From NCBI GenBank assembly GCA_947453625.1, contig CANGHK010000025.1:1-64000 (forward strand): 64,000 nt of DNA. Direction: 5' to 3'. Origin of the DNA: Burkholderiales bacterium (GTDB taxonomy: Bacteria > Pseudomonadota > Gammaproteobacteria > Burkholderiales > Burkholderiaceae_C). Under the pieces are notes generated by a model that did no database searches, was not told the DNA's origin, and was given only the letters and a program-made list of their open reading frames with translations. Shown piece by piece: positions 24,000-32,881 of the stretch. How positions within the stretch are numbered: position 1 is the stretch's first letter; each line of letters starts with the position of its first letter. A program made the position numbers and the translations under genes.

Positions 24000-25061
24000 T
24001 CAGGCACCCAACGCCACCCGTTGCTCTATCGCCAGCGCCGCACCGCTGAGCGCAGCCAGGGTGTCGGTGATCAGCGCGGTCGGGATGGCTGCCAGGTAGA
24101 CGCGGAACCGGCCCTTGGCCTCGAAACGCTCGCGGAAGGCCGATGCGAAGAAGCGGTCGGCAAAGCGCGGCACGATGCCACCGCCGACATAGAGCCCGCC
24201 GCGGGCGCCCAGCGTCAGCGCGACATTGCCGGCAAAGCTGCCCAGCAGGGCACAGAACAGGTCTAGCGTCTGGCCGCACAGCGCGTCGCTGCCGGCCTGG
24301 TCGACGATCTGCGCCGCCGTCAGCGCGGCCGGTGCCGCGCCCAGCACCTCGCCCAGCGAGTGGTGCAGCAGCGGCAGGCCCATGCCCGACAGCAGTCGCT
24401 CGGCCGAGACATGCGCGTACTGTCGCCGCACGCAGGCCAGCAGCGCGCTTTCCAGGTCGTCGCCGGCGGCCAGCGTGGCATGGCCGCCCTCGCCGGGCAG
24501 CGCCACCCAGCCCTGCCGGGTGGGCACGACCGCACCCACCCCCAGGCCGGTGCCCGGACCCACCACGGCCAGCAGGCCGGCGGCCGTCCCGTCCGCGCCC
24601 AGCGGCGCCGCGCCAGGGTGGGCGCGCAACTGGGCCTCGCCCAAGCCGGGCAGCGACAAGGCAAGCGCCTCGAAATCATTGAGCATCACCAGCCCGTCCA
24701 GGCCCAGCGCGGCCTGGACCTCGGTCCGCGAAAACGCCCAGTGGCTGTTGGTGAAGACGATATGGTCACCGGCCACCGCGGTGGCCACTGCAAAAGCGGC
24801 ATGGCGCGGCGGACGGTAAGCCGCGCCCAGTTGACGCGCCAGCCCGTCGAGGTAGGACAGTGCGGCCTGCGCCGGCCCGGCGAATGCCGCCACCGGCAGG
24901 CTGCCGACCTGCAGCACCGGCGCACCGGGTGCATCGACCCAGCCGAAGCGGGCATTGGTGCCGCCGATATCGGCCAGCAGGCGCGGGTAGCTGCCGGGGG
25001 GGCTGTCGGGATGGAGGGCCGGATTGGCGTCGGAGCGGTCGGTGGCGGCGTAGGAGTCCAC
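24000..25061 (-). CDS. glk: Glucokinase
   Basis: Phosphorylates glucose to glucose-6-phosphate. Glk-type ROK-related kinase: phosphate-1 motif ADIGGTNARFG, NDFEAL, GPGTGLGVGAV, and LPGEGGHATLA with the catalytic region, then ADRFFASAFRERF near the C-terminus. The frame is open further upstream. A GTG at 25061 is chosen, giving 353 aa with a 25-30-residue extension before the ATP motif; E. coli Glk is 321 aa, so the start could be slightly internal. No clear Shine-Dalgarno is seen. Confidence 0.88.
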   Translation of the reverse strand: MDSYAATDRSDANPALHPDSPPGSYPRLLADIGGTNARFGWVDAPGAPVLQVGSLPVAAFAGPAQAALSYLDGLARQLGAAYRPPRHAAFAVATAVAGDHIVFTNSHWAFSRTEVQAALGLDGLVMLNDFEALALSLPGLGEAQLRAHPGAAPLGADGTAAGLLAVVGPGTGLGVGAVVPTRQGWVALPGEGGHATLAAGDDLESALLACVRRQYAHVSAERLLSGMGLPLLHHSLGEVLGAAPAALTAAQIVDQAGSDALCGQTLDLFCALLGSFAGNVALTLGARGGLYVGGGIVPRFADRFFASAFRERFEAKGRFRVYLAAIPTALITDTLAALSGAALAIEQRVALGA

Positions 25062-25366
25062 GGTGGGTCGTCGGTTGGCGAGGTGACGGGACGAAGCCGG
25101 GTTGCCGCGGCGACGGGTGTGGTGCTGGCAGCCCAATCGCGCGGCGGCGACCTTGCCCGGCCCTGCGCGATCCAGACATCTTCGGCGCGCGCAGCCCGGT
25201 TCCAGATCAGACCCCATTCTGTCGGATGGCGGGGAGAGCCGCGACGCGCTCGTCGCGGCTCAGCCCCGACAGCGCGATACACATCTTGTGCGCTGCAGCA
25301 AAGAAATCATTCAGCCGGCGCCAATCCTGTCGGTGACTGAGTATTTACCCTAGTATTTGGGTCAAC
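25062..25366. other. Intergenic region between divergent glk and the DUF3141 remnant, with strong hairpin and AGTATTT repeats
   Basis: No gene is supported here. A perfect 11-bp stem with a CGCT loop lies at 25236-25261 (GAGCCGCGACG and its complement). The flanks can extend it imperfectly: CTGTCGG on the left pairs with CCGACAG on the right. No T-run follows, so it is not a standard terminator. Just before the ATG of the remnant, AGTATTT occurs twice 12 bp apart (25340-25346, 25352-25358), with ACCC and GGGT forming an inverted pair around the second copy. This AT-rich patch stands out and may be an operator. Confidence 0.5.
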
Positions 25367-26005
25367 ATGAACCGTCATCCCCCACCTCGAGAACCCATCG
25401 ACACCGCCGCGAGCGGCTTTGCCACCCTCCCCTGCACCGACTACGCCCGCGACAGCCTGGAACGTGGCGTGCTGCTCTTCGACGCGCTGCGGCAACAGCT
25501 ATGTCGAGCACCTGGCGGCGGGCGAACCGCCGCTGCTGAAGTTCGATCACGAACTGGTGCTGGACGGTGCCACGCTGCCAGACCCCTGCAACTACGCGCT
25601 GCTGCACATCGTGCAACCGGCCGACGTCGCCACCGATCCCCGCGCCCGGCCGCTCGTCGTGGTCGATCCGCGCGCCGGCCATGGGCCGGGCATCGGCGGC
25701 TTCAAGCGCGACTCGGAGGTCGGCACCGAGTTCGAGCGCTTCCTGGCGTTCGAGCGCTGGTGGGGCGGTTATTTCCGCATGAGCGGCGGCGAGATGAAGT
25801 CCATCGTCGAGAACCTGTTCGTCGGCAACCGGTTGGTGCGCGGCGACGTGGTGATCGGCGAGCACCGCGTCGACCTGCGCAGCATCAGCGCGCCGGTGGT
25901 GGTGTTTGCCCCCTGGGGCGACAACATCACGCCGCCGCAGGCGCTGAACTGGATCATCGACGCCTGGGGCAACGAGCGCGCGATCGCCGCGGCGGGCCAC
26001 CTTGA
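25367..26005 (+). pseudogene. Remnant of a DUF3141 (PhaC-like) protein gene, frameshifted and internally deleted
   Basis: Frame 1 encodes the family-like segment DYARDSLERGVLLFDALRQ. It is then out of frame with GNSYVEHLAAGEPPLLKFDH, a break near 25490 best explained by loss of about 8 nt. The second frame continues through PADVATDPRARPLVVVDPRA and GPGIGGFKRDSEVG, then jumps directly to FERWWGGYFRMSGGEMKSIV and APWGDNITPPQALNWIIDAW. In intact DUF3141 proteins these blocks are separated by well over 100 residues. The long C-terminal part after residue AAAGH is missing. It precedes maoC-pta and ackA, the usual neighbours of this family. Confidence 0.8.
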
Positions 26006-26140
26006 CCCGGCTGATGGCCAGCCTCGGCGTCGAACCCGAACGGGTGATGGCGCAGGCAAGCGGCATGACGACCGGGGTCGGGCAAGCCTGACCCAACGCG
26101 GGCCGCCAGGCCCCCACCCACGACAACAAGGCCAAACGCC

Positions 26141-27550
26141 ATGAACTTCGACCTGCGCGACGAGTGGATGCAGAACACCACTTTCGATGAACTGACCATC
26201 GGCCAGGGCGCCACGCTGCGCCGCGTGTTGACCGACGCCGACATCTCGGGCTTCGCCGCCATCTCGGGCGACCTGAACCCGACCCACCTCGACGAGTCCT
26301 ACGCCCAGGGCGAGGGCCTGGCCGGCCGCACCGCGCATGGCATGTGGAGCGGCGCCCTGGTGTCGACCCTGCTCGGTACGGTGTTTCCGGGACCGGGCAC
26401 GGTCTACGTCGAGCAGCGGCTGCGCTTTCTGGGGGCGGCCCGGGTCGGCGATGTGCTCGACGTGTCGGTGCGGGTCACGTCCAAGGACCCCGCCACCGCC
26501 TTCGTCACGCTCGACTGCGCGGTGCGCAGCCAGGACCGCGGTGACCTGATGGTCGGCGAGGCCATCGTCAAGGCGCCGTTGAACAAGCAGCGCGTGCGCA
26601 GCGCCAACGGCCTGCGCTGGCATGTCTTCGATGCCGCCGCCGGTGTGCGCGGGCTGATCGAGCAGGCGCGCCAGCATCAGCGCGTGCGCTGCGCCATCGT
26701 CCACCCCTGCGACACCGAATCGCTGCGCGGCGCGCTCGACGCGGCCCACCACGGCCTGTTCACACCAATCATCGTGGCGCCGAGGGCGCGCATCCTGGCG
26801 CTGGCCGAGGCCGCCGGCCTGGACCTGGGCGCGGCCGACATCGAGGACGTTGCGCACAGCCATGCCGCGGCCGAGCGCGCCGCCGCGATGGCCGCCTGCG
26901 GCGAGGTGCAGGCGCTGATGAAGGGCAGCCTGCACACCGACGAGCTGATGAAAGCCGTGCTGGCGCGCCCGGAGTTGCGCACCAAGCGCCGCCTGACCCA
27001 TGTCTTCCGCTTCGACGCGCCGGCTTACCACAAGCCGCTGCTGGTGACCGACGCGGCGATGATCATTTCACCCACGCTGGACGACAAGCTGCACATCGTG
27101 CAGAACGCCATCGACCTGGCGCATGTGCTCGGTGTCGAGCGGCCCAAGGTGGCGGTGCTGGCAGCGGTGGAGAGCGTCAACTCGAAGATGGTCTGCACGC
27201 TGGACGCGGCCGCGCTGTCGAAGATGGCCGACCGGGGCCAGATCACCGGCGGCATCGTCGACGGGCCGCTGGCTTTCGACAACGCCATCTCGGCCGCCGC
27301 GGCGCTCACCAAGGGCATCGTCTCGCCGGTGGCCGGCGACCCCGACATCCTGGTGGTGCCAGACATGGTGTCGGGCAACATCCTGGCCAAGCAGCTCGAG
27401 TACCTGGGCGGCGCGATGGGCAGCGGCGTGGTGCTGGGCGCGCGCGTGCCGATCGCGCTGACCAGCCGCGCCGACGGCGCCACCGCCCGCCTGGCCTCGG
27501 CCGCGCTGGCGGTGCTGGTGGCCCACAGCTACCGGCAGCAGCGGCCATGA
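26141..27550 (+). CDS. Bifunctional MaoC-like enoyl-CoA hydratase / phosphate acetyl(butyryl)transferase
   Basis: 469 aa. The N-terminal MaoC/R-hydratase hotdog domain (about 15-145) has FAAISGDLNPTHLDESYAQ and HGMWSGALVSTLLGTVFPGP. It is followed by a PTA/PTB domain (about 160-465, with VHPCDTESLRGAL, QITGGIVDGPLAFDNAIS, DILVVPDMVSGNILAKQL). The transferase part would interconvert acyl-CoA and acyl phosphate, working with the acetate kinase that follows. The fusion is a known architecture in proteobacteria carrying DUF3141-pta-ackA clusters. The stop overlaps ackA as ATGA. Confidence 0.92.
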   Translation: MNFDLRDEWMQNTTFDELTIGQGATLRRVLTDADISGFAAISGDLNPTHLDESYAQGEGLAGRTAHGMWSGALVSTLLGTVFPGPGTVYVEQRLRFLGAARVGDVLDVSVRVTSKDPATAFVTLDCAVRSQDRGDLMVGEAIVKAPLNKQRVRSANGLRWHVFDAAAGVRGLIEQARQHQRVRCAIVHPCDTESLRGALDAAHHGLFTPIIVAPRARILALAEAAGLDLGAADIEDVAHSHAAAERAAAMAACGEVQALMKGSLHTDELMKAVLARPELRTKRRLTHVFRFDAPAYHKPLLVTDAAMIISPTLDDKLHIVQNAIDLAHVLGVERPKVAVLAAVESVNSKMVCTLDAAALSKMADRGQITGGIVDGPLAFDNAISAAAALTKGIVSPVAGDPDILVVPDMVSGNILAKQLEYLGGAMGSGVVLGARVPIALTSRADGATARLASAALAVLVAHSYRQQRP

Positions 27551-28797
27551 GCGCGCGCCCGCAGACCGCGGCGCAGCCGCAGGCGGTGCTGAGCGTCAAC
27601 GCCGGGTCGTCATCGCTGAAGTTCGCCGTCTACCCGCGCAGCCCGGCCGGGGTGGCGCAGGCCGGGCCGGCGGGCCTGTCCGGTTCGGTGGAAGGCCTGG
27701 AGCCGGGCGGGCGGCCGGCCATCAGCATCCGGGCGCCGGGCGCCGCGGCCGACCAGCGGGCGGTCGCCCCGCGGGACGGACAGTCGCCCTTCGAGGCGGC
27801 GCTGGCCGCGGTCATCGCCGCGGTCGAGCAAGGCGGCGCGCGCCTGCGGGCGGTGGCGCACCGGGTGGTGCATGGCGGCAGCCGATTCGCCCGCTCGGTG
27901 CTGATCGACGACGCGGTGCTGGCCTACCTGGAGAGCCTCAACCCGCTCGCGCCGCTGCACCAGCCGCACAACCTGGCCGGCGTGCGGGCCTTTCGGCGCG
28001 CCTGCCCCGGGCTGCCGCAGGTGGCCTGCTTAGACACTGCCTTCCACGCCACGCTGCCCGAGGTCGAGCAGCGCTTCGCGTTGCCGGAATCCTTGCGCGA
28101 CCAGGGCGTTCGGCGCTACGGCTTCCACGGCCTGTCCTACCGCTATGTCAGCGAGTTGCTGACCCGCGCCACGCCGCGCGCGGGCGGGCGCATGCTGCTG
28201 GCCCACCTGGGCAACGGCGCCAGCCTGTGCGCCGTGCAGGCCGGCCGCAGCGTGGCCACGACGATGGGCTTCTCGGCCCTCGACGGCCTGATGATGGGCA
28301 CGCGCAGCGGCGCGGTCGATGCCGGCGTGCTGCTGCACCTGCTGCGCCAGGGCTGGAGCGGGACGCAGATCGAGCAGTTGCTCTACCGGCAATCGGGGCT
28401 GCTCGGCGTCTCCGGCCTGTCAGCGGACATGCGCAGCCTGCGCGCCAGCCCGGAGCGAGGCGCGGCGCGCGCGATCGAACTCTTCACCCACCGCGTGGTG
28501 CGCGAGTGCGGCGCGCTGACCGCTTGCCTGGGCGGACTGGACCTGCTGGGCTTCACCGGCGGCATCGGCGAACACGACGCCGCGCTGCGCGCCGACGTCT
28601 GCGCGGCACTGGGCTTTCTCGGCCTGCGGCTGGACGCTGCCGCCAACCGCGCCGCCGACGGCAGCGCGGTGGCCGCGATCCACGCTGCGGACAGCGCGGT
28701 GGAACTGTGGGTGGTGCCCACCGACGAAGGCCGCGTGGCCGCAAGCGATGCGATGGCCTTGCTGCCGGCGGACCCGGGGGCCCTCCCCGTGCCATGA
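27547..28797 (+). CDS. ackA: Acetate kinase
   Basis: 416 aa, normal length. N-terminal signature SVNAGSSSLKFAVYP, then HRVVHGGSRF, CLDTAFHATLP, YGFHGLSYRYV, LLAHLGNGASLCAV, the signature MGFSALDGLMMGTRSGAVD and GFTGGIGEHDA. Converts acetyl phosphate and ADP to acetate and ATP (or the reverse). Start ATG 27547 overlaps the maoC-pta stop, and the stop overlaps the next small ORF, so the three are translationally linked. Confidence 0.95.
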   Translation: MSARPQTAAQPQAVLSVNAGSSSLKFAVYPRSPAGVAQAGPAGLSGSVEGLEPGGRPAISIRAPGAAADQRAVAPRDGQSPFEAALAAVIAAVEQGGARLRAVAHRVVHGGSRFARSVLIDDAVLAYLESLNPLAPLHQPHNLAGVRAFRRACPGLPQVACLDTAFHATLPEVEQRFALPESLRDQGVRRYGFHGLSYRYVSELLTRATPRAGGRMLLAHLGNGASLCAVQAGRSVATTMGFSALDGLMMGTRSGAVDAGVLLHLLRQGWSGTQIEQLLYRQSGLLGVSGLSADMRSLRASPERGAARAIELFTHRVVRECGALTACLGGLDLLGFTGGIGEHDAALRADVCAALGFLGLRLDAAANRAADGSAVAAIHAADSAVELWVVPTDEGRVAASDAMALLPADPGALPVP

Positions 28798-29063
28798 ACC
28801 ACGCCATGACCCGGTTCGAGAGCGCGGCCTGGCCGGACCTGGCGCCCGGCGTCAGGACGAGCGTGAGCGACCCGCTGCGCATCGACCCGCTGGCCGCCGG
28901 CCAGCGCGGCGGGCTGGGCCGGTCGGGCACGGTGGCCGCGCGCATGCTGGTGGAACTCGATGTTCCGGGACGGGAGGCCATTGCCCGGATCCGCGGCGTG
29001 CGGCCCGGCGCGATCGAGACCTCCGAACAGCTGCGCTACATCGCCGCGCTGGCGGGCCGATAG
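28794..29063 (+). pseudogene. Internally deleted dual-specificity/tyrosine phosphatase remnant
   Basis: An 89-codon ORF overlapping the ackA stop (ATGA). The N-terminal part (VRTSVSDPLRID) matches the beginning, and GGLGRSGTVAARMLVELDV plus VRPGAIETSEQLRY matches the end, of CDKN3-like bacterial phosphatases of about 170-180 aa. The 80-90 residues that should lie between, including the catalytic Cys of HCxxGxxR, are missing: the loop reads GQRGGLGRSG with Gln where the segment is joined. An in-frame internal deletion is therefore inferred. It can be translated but cannot be an active Cys-phosphatase. Confidence 0.7.
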
Positions 29064-29085
29064 CGACCCGGGCTGCTGGCGCTGC

Positions 29086-31419
29086 TCAGCGCCTGGCGCC
29101 GCGGCGCTGACCCGACGCGCCGCCAGAGGCGCCCGGCCGCCCGCCCGGACGGCCCTGCCGCACCTGCCACAGCGGGCGGCGCGCCCGCAACTGCCCGGCG
29201 ATGCCGTCGTTCAGGCGCTCGCGCAGTGCCACCACCTCGTCGACATAACCGAAGACGCCGGGGAAGCGCTGGTCCAGCCACAGCCACAGCGTGCAGGCAC
29301 GCAGCGCCTGCTCCATCCGGTCGAGCCGGCTGTGCTCGTCGACATCGTGCAGAAAACTCGGCGCGCCGGCCTGGCCGTCCCAGGCATGGCGCTCGGTCCA
29401 GCCCAGGAACTGCTGCATCAGCACGTCGGTGCGGGTGTCGACCGGCGCCTGGGCATAGATGAAGCGCTCGCGCAACGACAGCGGCGCGGCGCGCTCATCG
29501 AGCTGGGCCGCGATCTCGAGCATCTGCTGCAACTCGGCCACCGCGAAGTGGGCGTTGTCGAGTTCGAGCTGCTCGACGAACACATCCAGCACCTCGCGCA
29601 GCTTGCGCTTGCCCAGCTTGCTGGAGATGGTGTCGATGTGCCACCAGTTGGGAGCCACCGGCGCCTTGAAGTGGCGCGGCGCGCGCGGCTGCAGAGCAAG
29701 CAGGTCACGCAGCGTGCGGCCGGCGCTGGCCTCGGCCTCGGCCAGCACGCCGACAAAGCCTTCTTCGTGGATGCCATAGCGCCCGGCGCGGCCGGCGATC
29801 TGGTGCACCTCGCTCTCGTCGAGCATGCGGTCGCCGACGCCGTCGAATTTCGTCAGGGTCGAGAACAGCACCCGGCGTATCGGCAGGTTCAAGCCCATGC
29901 CGATGGCGTCGGTGGCCACCAGCACCTCGGTCTCGCCGCTGGCGAAGCGCTCGGCTTCGCGCCTGCGCACCTCGGGCGGCAGCGCGCCGTAGATCACGCT
30001 CACCGTCTTGCCGTTGGCGGCCACCTGGTCGCGCAGCATCAGCACGTCGCGGCGGCTGAAGGCCACCACCGCGTCGCCCAGCTTGAGCGAGGCGATAGGC
30101 ACCACCGCCGGCAGCAACTGCACCTGCTGCATGCGCTCGAAATGCCGCACTTCGCAGCGCTCGCCGCACAGGCCGAGCAGGTTCTCGATCGCCGGCACCG
30201 CGTAGGCCGAGCAGATGATCAGCAACTCCTTGGCCGGCGCGCCGACGATGGCCTGGGTCCAGGCCCAGCCGCGCCAGGGGTCGAAGATCATCTGCGCTTC
30301 GTCGATCACCGCGACGTCGATCAGGTCGCCGCTGCCCATCATCTCTATCGTGCTGGAGACGACGCGGGCACCTTCGACCGGCGCGTTCTCCTCGCCGGTG
30401 CGCAAGCTGCAAGGCACGCCGCGCGCCATCAGCCGGTCGCGGCCCTCGAGCGCCAGCAGGCGCAGCGGCGCCAGGTAGACGCCGCGCTCGCAGCTGGCCA
30501 GGCGCTCGAAGGCGGTGTAGGTCTTGCCGCTGTTGGGCGGCCCGACGAACAAGGTGACCTTGCGCTGGGCCCGGCGCGCGGTCTTGAAACTGTCGGGATA
30601 GCCCTGGAAGGCCAGCTCGGCGTTCAGGTCTTCCAGCGTATCGAGCTCGTTGACGCGGTTCGCCCAGCGCTCCAGCGCTCTTGTGCAGGCGGCGCGCAGG
30701 TCGGCCAGCGGCTGCGGCGTCGCGCATTCGGACTGCAGGCCGGGCAGCAGTGATTCGATACGGCCCGGGTTGATGTTGCCGGCCTGGTCGACCAGCATGT
30801 CGAGCGTGGTCTGCAACTCGGCCGCATCCGGCCAGTCGGGCTGGTGCTGCAAGGTCTCGAGCAAGGCGGGCTTGTCGCCGTCGCGGAAGAAGCGCCAGAC
30901 CGGCGCGGCATCGACCGGGATCAGGTGGCTGACGTCGATGCGCCAGGCGTCCTGCGCCAGGGTCAGGGTCTGCACCGCCAGCCGCTCCCAGTTGGCCGGG
31001 CCGCCGCGCGTCACGCCCAGGGCGTCCAGCACGGCGCTGCGCTCGGTCATCAGCGGGCGCAGCTTGGGGCCGCTGCCCACCGCGTCGAGATGGCGCAGCG
31101 CCTCGTCGAACAACCCCGGCGCGATCCAGCGGCTGGGCCGCTGGCCGGTCAGGCCTTTTTGCAGCAGCACCAGACCCAACTTGTCCAGGCGCTCGTCGGC
31201 GTCGGGCGCATGCTCGGGCACCAGGTCGGCCGGAAGGTCGGCGGCAGCCACCACCTGGGGCAACTGATGGGCGGCGTTGCGGATGCGGATCAGCGCCTCG
31301 GGCGTGATGTGGGACGGCACCCGCGCCAGGTGGCGCGAATTCGGCAGGGGCTGCGGCAGCGGTTTGGAAGCGGGGCGCGCAGCGTCGGGGGCGGGGGTGG
31401 GGGGTAGGGTTTCAGGCAT
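29086..31419 (-). CDS. Suv3-type DExH RNA helicase
   Basis: 777 aa. After a Pro/Ala-rich N-terminus and a 250-residue uncharacterised region, the helicase core contains motif I GPPNSGKTYTAF (about residue 300), motif II VIDEAQM, VSVIYGALPPEVRRREA, motif V ATDAIGMGLNLPI and motif VI QIAGRAGRYG. A Suv3 C-terminal domain (about 565-720) and a Gly/Arg-rich tail (about 745-777) follow. Mitochondrial SUV3 acts in RNA decay; the bacterial versions are little studied. ATG 31419 is preferred, with an alternative ATG about 12 codons upstream. Convergent with the phosphatase remnant. Confidence 0.88.
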   Translation of the reverse strand: MPETLPPTPAPDAARPASKPLPQPLPNSRHLARVPSHITPEALIRIRNAAHQLPQVVAAADLPADLVPEHAPDADERLDKLGLVLLQKGLTGQRPSRWIAPGLFDEALRHLDAVGSGPKLRPLMTERSAVLDALGVTRGGPANWERLAVQTLTLAQDAWRIDVSHLIPVDAAPVWRFFRDGDKPALLETLQHQPDWPDAAELQTTLDMLVDQAGNINPGRIESLLPGLQSECATPQPLADLRAACTRALERWANRVNELDTLEDLNAELAFQGYPDSFKTARRAQRKVTLFVGPPNSGKTYTAFERLASCERGVYLAPLRLLALEGRDRLMARGVPCSLRTGEENAPVEGARVVSSTIEMMGSGDLIDVAVIDEAQMIFDPWRGWAWTQAIVGAPAKELLIICSAYAVPAIENLLGLCGERCEVRHFERMQQVQLLPAVVPIASLKLGDAVVAFSRRDVLMLRDQVAANGKTVSVIYGALPPEVRRREAERFASGETEVLVATDAIGMGLNLPIRRVLFSTLTKFDGVGDRMLDESEVHQIAGRAGRYGIHEEGFVGVLAEAEASAGRTLRDLLALQPRAPRHFKAPVAPNWWHIDTISSKLGKRKLREVLDVFVEQLELDNAHFAVAELQQMLEIAAQLDERAAPLSLRERFIYAQAPVDTRTDVLMQQFLGWTERHAWDGQAGAPSFLHDVDEHSRLDRMEQALRACTLWLWLDQRFPGVFGYVDEVVALRERLNDGIAGQLRARRPLWQVRQGRPGGRPGASGGASGQRRGARR

Positions 31420-31530
31420 GGCGGGCCGCGCACTGTACTCCGCGCGGGCTAGCATGGCCATGCGCTGCAGCAACTGCAGGCCTCTCTTCCTCGCCCGACC
31501 TCCCTTAGACCCCCACTCGACACCCCCTCG

Positions 31531-32523
31531 ATGCCCCGTTCTGACGACACCCTGGCTCTGGTCTGCGACCACCTGAGCGACGACCTTTCCGGCCTGACGC
31601 TGCGGCGCCTGCCCCTGCCCGCGCTGGGCGCCGGCGACGTGCAGGTGGCGATGCACGCGGTCAGCCTGAATTTTCCCGACCTGCTGATGACGCGCGGCCT
31701 CTACCAGTTCAGGCCCGCCCTGCCCTATGTGCCGGGGATGGAGGGCGCCGGTGTGATCGTCGCGGCCGGACCGGCCAGCGGCTGGCAGCCCGGCCAGGCG
31801 GTGCTGCTGGCCGGCAAGCAGGGCATGCTGGCCGAGCAGGTGGTGGTGCCGGGGGCCACGCTGCGGCCGCTGCCCGCCGGCATGGCCATGGACGCCGGCG
31901 CCTGCCTGACCGTCACCGGCCTGACCGCCTGGGTCGCGCTGGCCCGGCTGGGTGGGCTGGCGCGCGGCGAGACCCTGCTGGTGCACGGTGCGCGCGGCGG
32001 CGTCGGCCAGGCCTGCGTGCAGATCGGCCAGCACCTGGGTGCCAAGGTGATCGCCAGCGCCAGCCAACCCGAGCGCCTGGCGGCGCTGGCCGCCTCCGGC
32101 GTGCAGGTGGTCGCGGCGCGCGGATTTCGCGACGCGGTGCTGGCCGCCACCGGCGGCCGCGGCGCCGACGTGATCGCCGACCCGGTGGGCGGCGATGTGT
32201 TCGACGAGTCGACGCGCTGCATAGGCTTCGGCGGCCGCCTGCTGGTGCTGGGTTTCGCCAGTGGCCGCATCCCGACGCTGGACGCCAACCGGCCGCTGAT
32301 CAAGGGCTATAGCGTGGTGGGGGTGCGCGCCGGCGAATATGGCCGGCGCTGGCCTGCGCGCGGCCGCGAGCACCTGGCCGCCGTGCAGCGGTTGGCCGAA
32401 CACGGCGTGCTGCGGCCGGTGATAGGCGCGCGCTTCGCGCTGGCCGACGCGCGCGATGCGCTGGTGGCGATGGCCGAGCGCTCGGTCACCGGCAAGATCG
32501 TGGTGACGCTGGCGGGCGGCTGA
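31531..32523 (+). CDS. NADPH:quinone oxidoreductase family protein (MDR superfamily)
   Basis: 330 aa, quinone-oxidoreductase branch of the medium-chain dehydrogenases. N-terminal GroES-like domain (AVSLNFPDLLMTRGLYQFRP, VPGMEGAGVIVAAG), then a Rossmann NADPH domain with VHGARGGVGQACVQIGQHLG. No zinc-ligand cysteines of the alcohol dehydrogenases are seen. Probably reduces quinones or enones. Single gene, divergent from the helicase. Confidence 0.9.
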   Translation: MPRSDDTLALVCDHLSDDLSGLTLRRLPLPALGAGDVQVAMHAVSLNFPDLLMTRGLYQFRPALPYVPGMEGAGVIVAAGPASGWQPGQAVLLAGKQGMLAEQVVVPGATLRPLPAGMAMDAGACLTVTGLTAWVALARLGGLARGETLLVHGARGGVGQACVQIGQHLGAKVIASASQPERLAALAASGVQVVAARGFRDAVLAATGGRGADVIADPVGGDVFDESTRCIGFGGRLLVLGFASGRIPTLDANRPLIKGYSVVGVRAGEYGRRWPARGREHLAAVQRLAEHGVLRPVIGARFALADARDALVAMAERSVTGKIVVTLAGG

Positions 32524-32563
32524 AAGCAGGTGCCAGGGCCAGCGCGCATCGCCTGGGCTCGGC

Positions 32564-32881
32564 TCAGAGCTGCGGCCCCCAGGGCGCGGCGAGCAACAGC
32601 TTGTTCTCCTGCGCGGCCAGCAGCGGCCGCAGCTGGCGGGCGAATGCCATGAACTCGGCATCGCCGAAAACACCGGCCCAGAAGGCGCGCCGGTCGGCGT
32701 CGTCGTCGAACTTCCACAGGTGGACGAGCTGGTTCAAGGCCCCGATGTCACCGGTGAAGTAGCTCAGCAGTTTTTCGGGGTGCTTGGCCAGCGCCGGCCA
32801 GCCCTGGGTCTTGTAGAGCTCGACCACCTCGGCCATCTTGCCGACGATGACGGTGTAGGTGCGCATTTCATAGATCGCCAT
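32564..32881 (-). CDS. NIPSNAP family protein
   Basis: 105 aa forming one dimeric alpha+beta barrel-type domain (MAIYEMRTYTVIVGKM, LVHLWKFDDDADR). ATG 32881 is preceded by AGGAG at good distance. The cellular role of bacterial NIPSNAP proteins is not settled. Convergent with the quinone oxidoreductase gene. Confidence 0.88.
   Translation of the reverse strand: MAIYEMRTYTVIVGKMAEVVELYKTQGWPALAKHPEKLLSYFTGDIGALNQLVHLWKFDDDADRRAFWAGVFGDAEFMAFARQLRPLLAAQENKLLLAAPWGPQL

Noticed and set aside
25367-26144. Two separate real genes in overlapping frames
   Set aside because: The two frames carry consecutive parts of one DUF3141 family protein, so a frameshifted gene is the better explanation.
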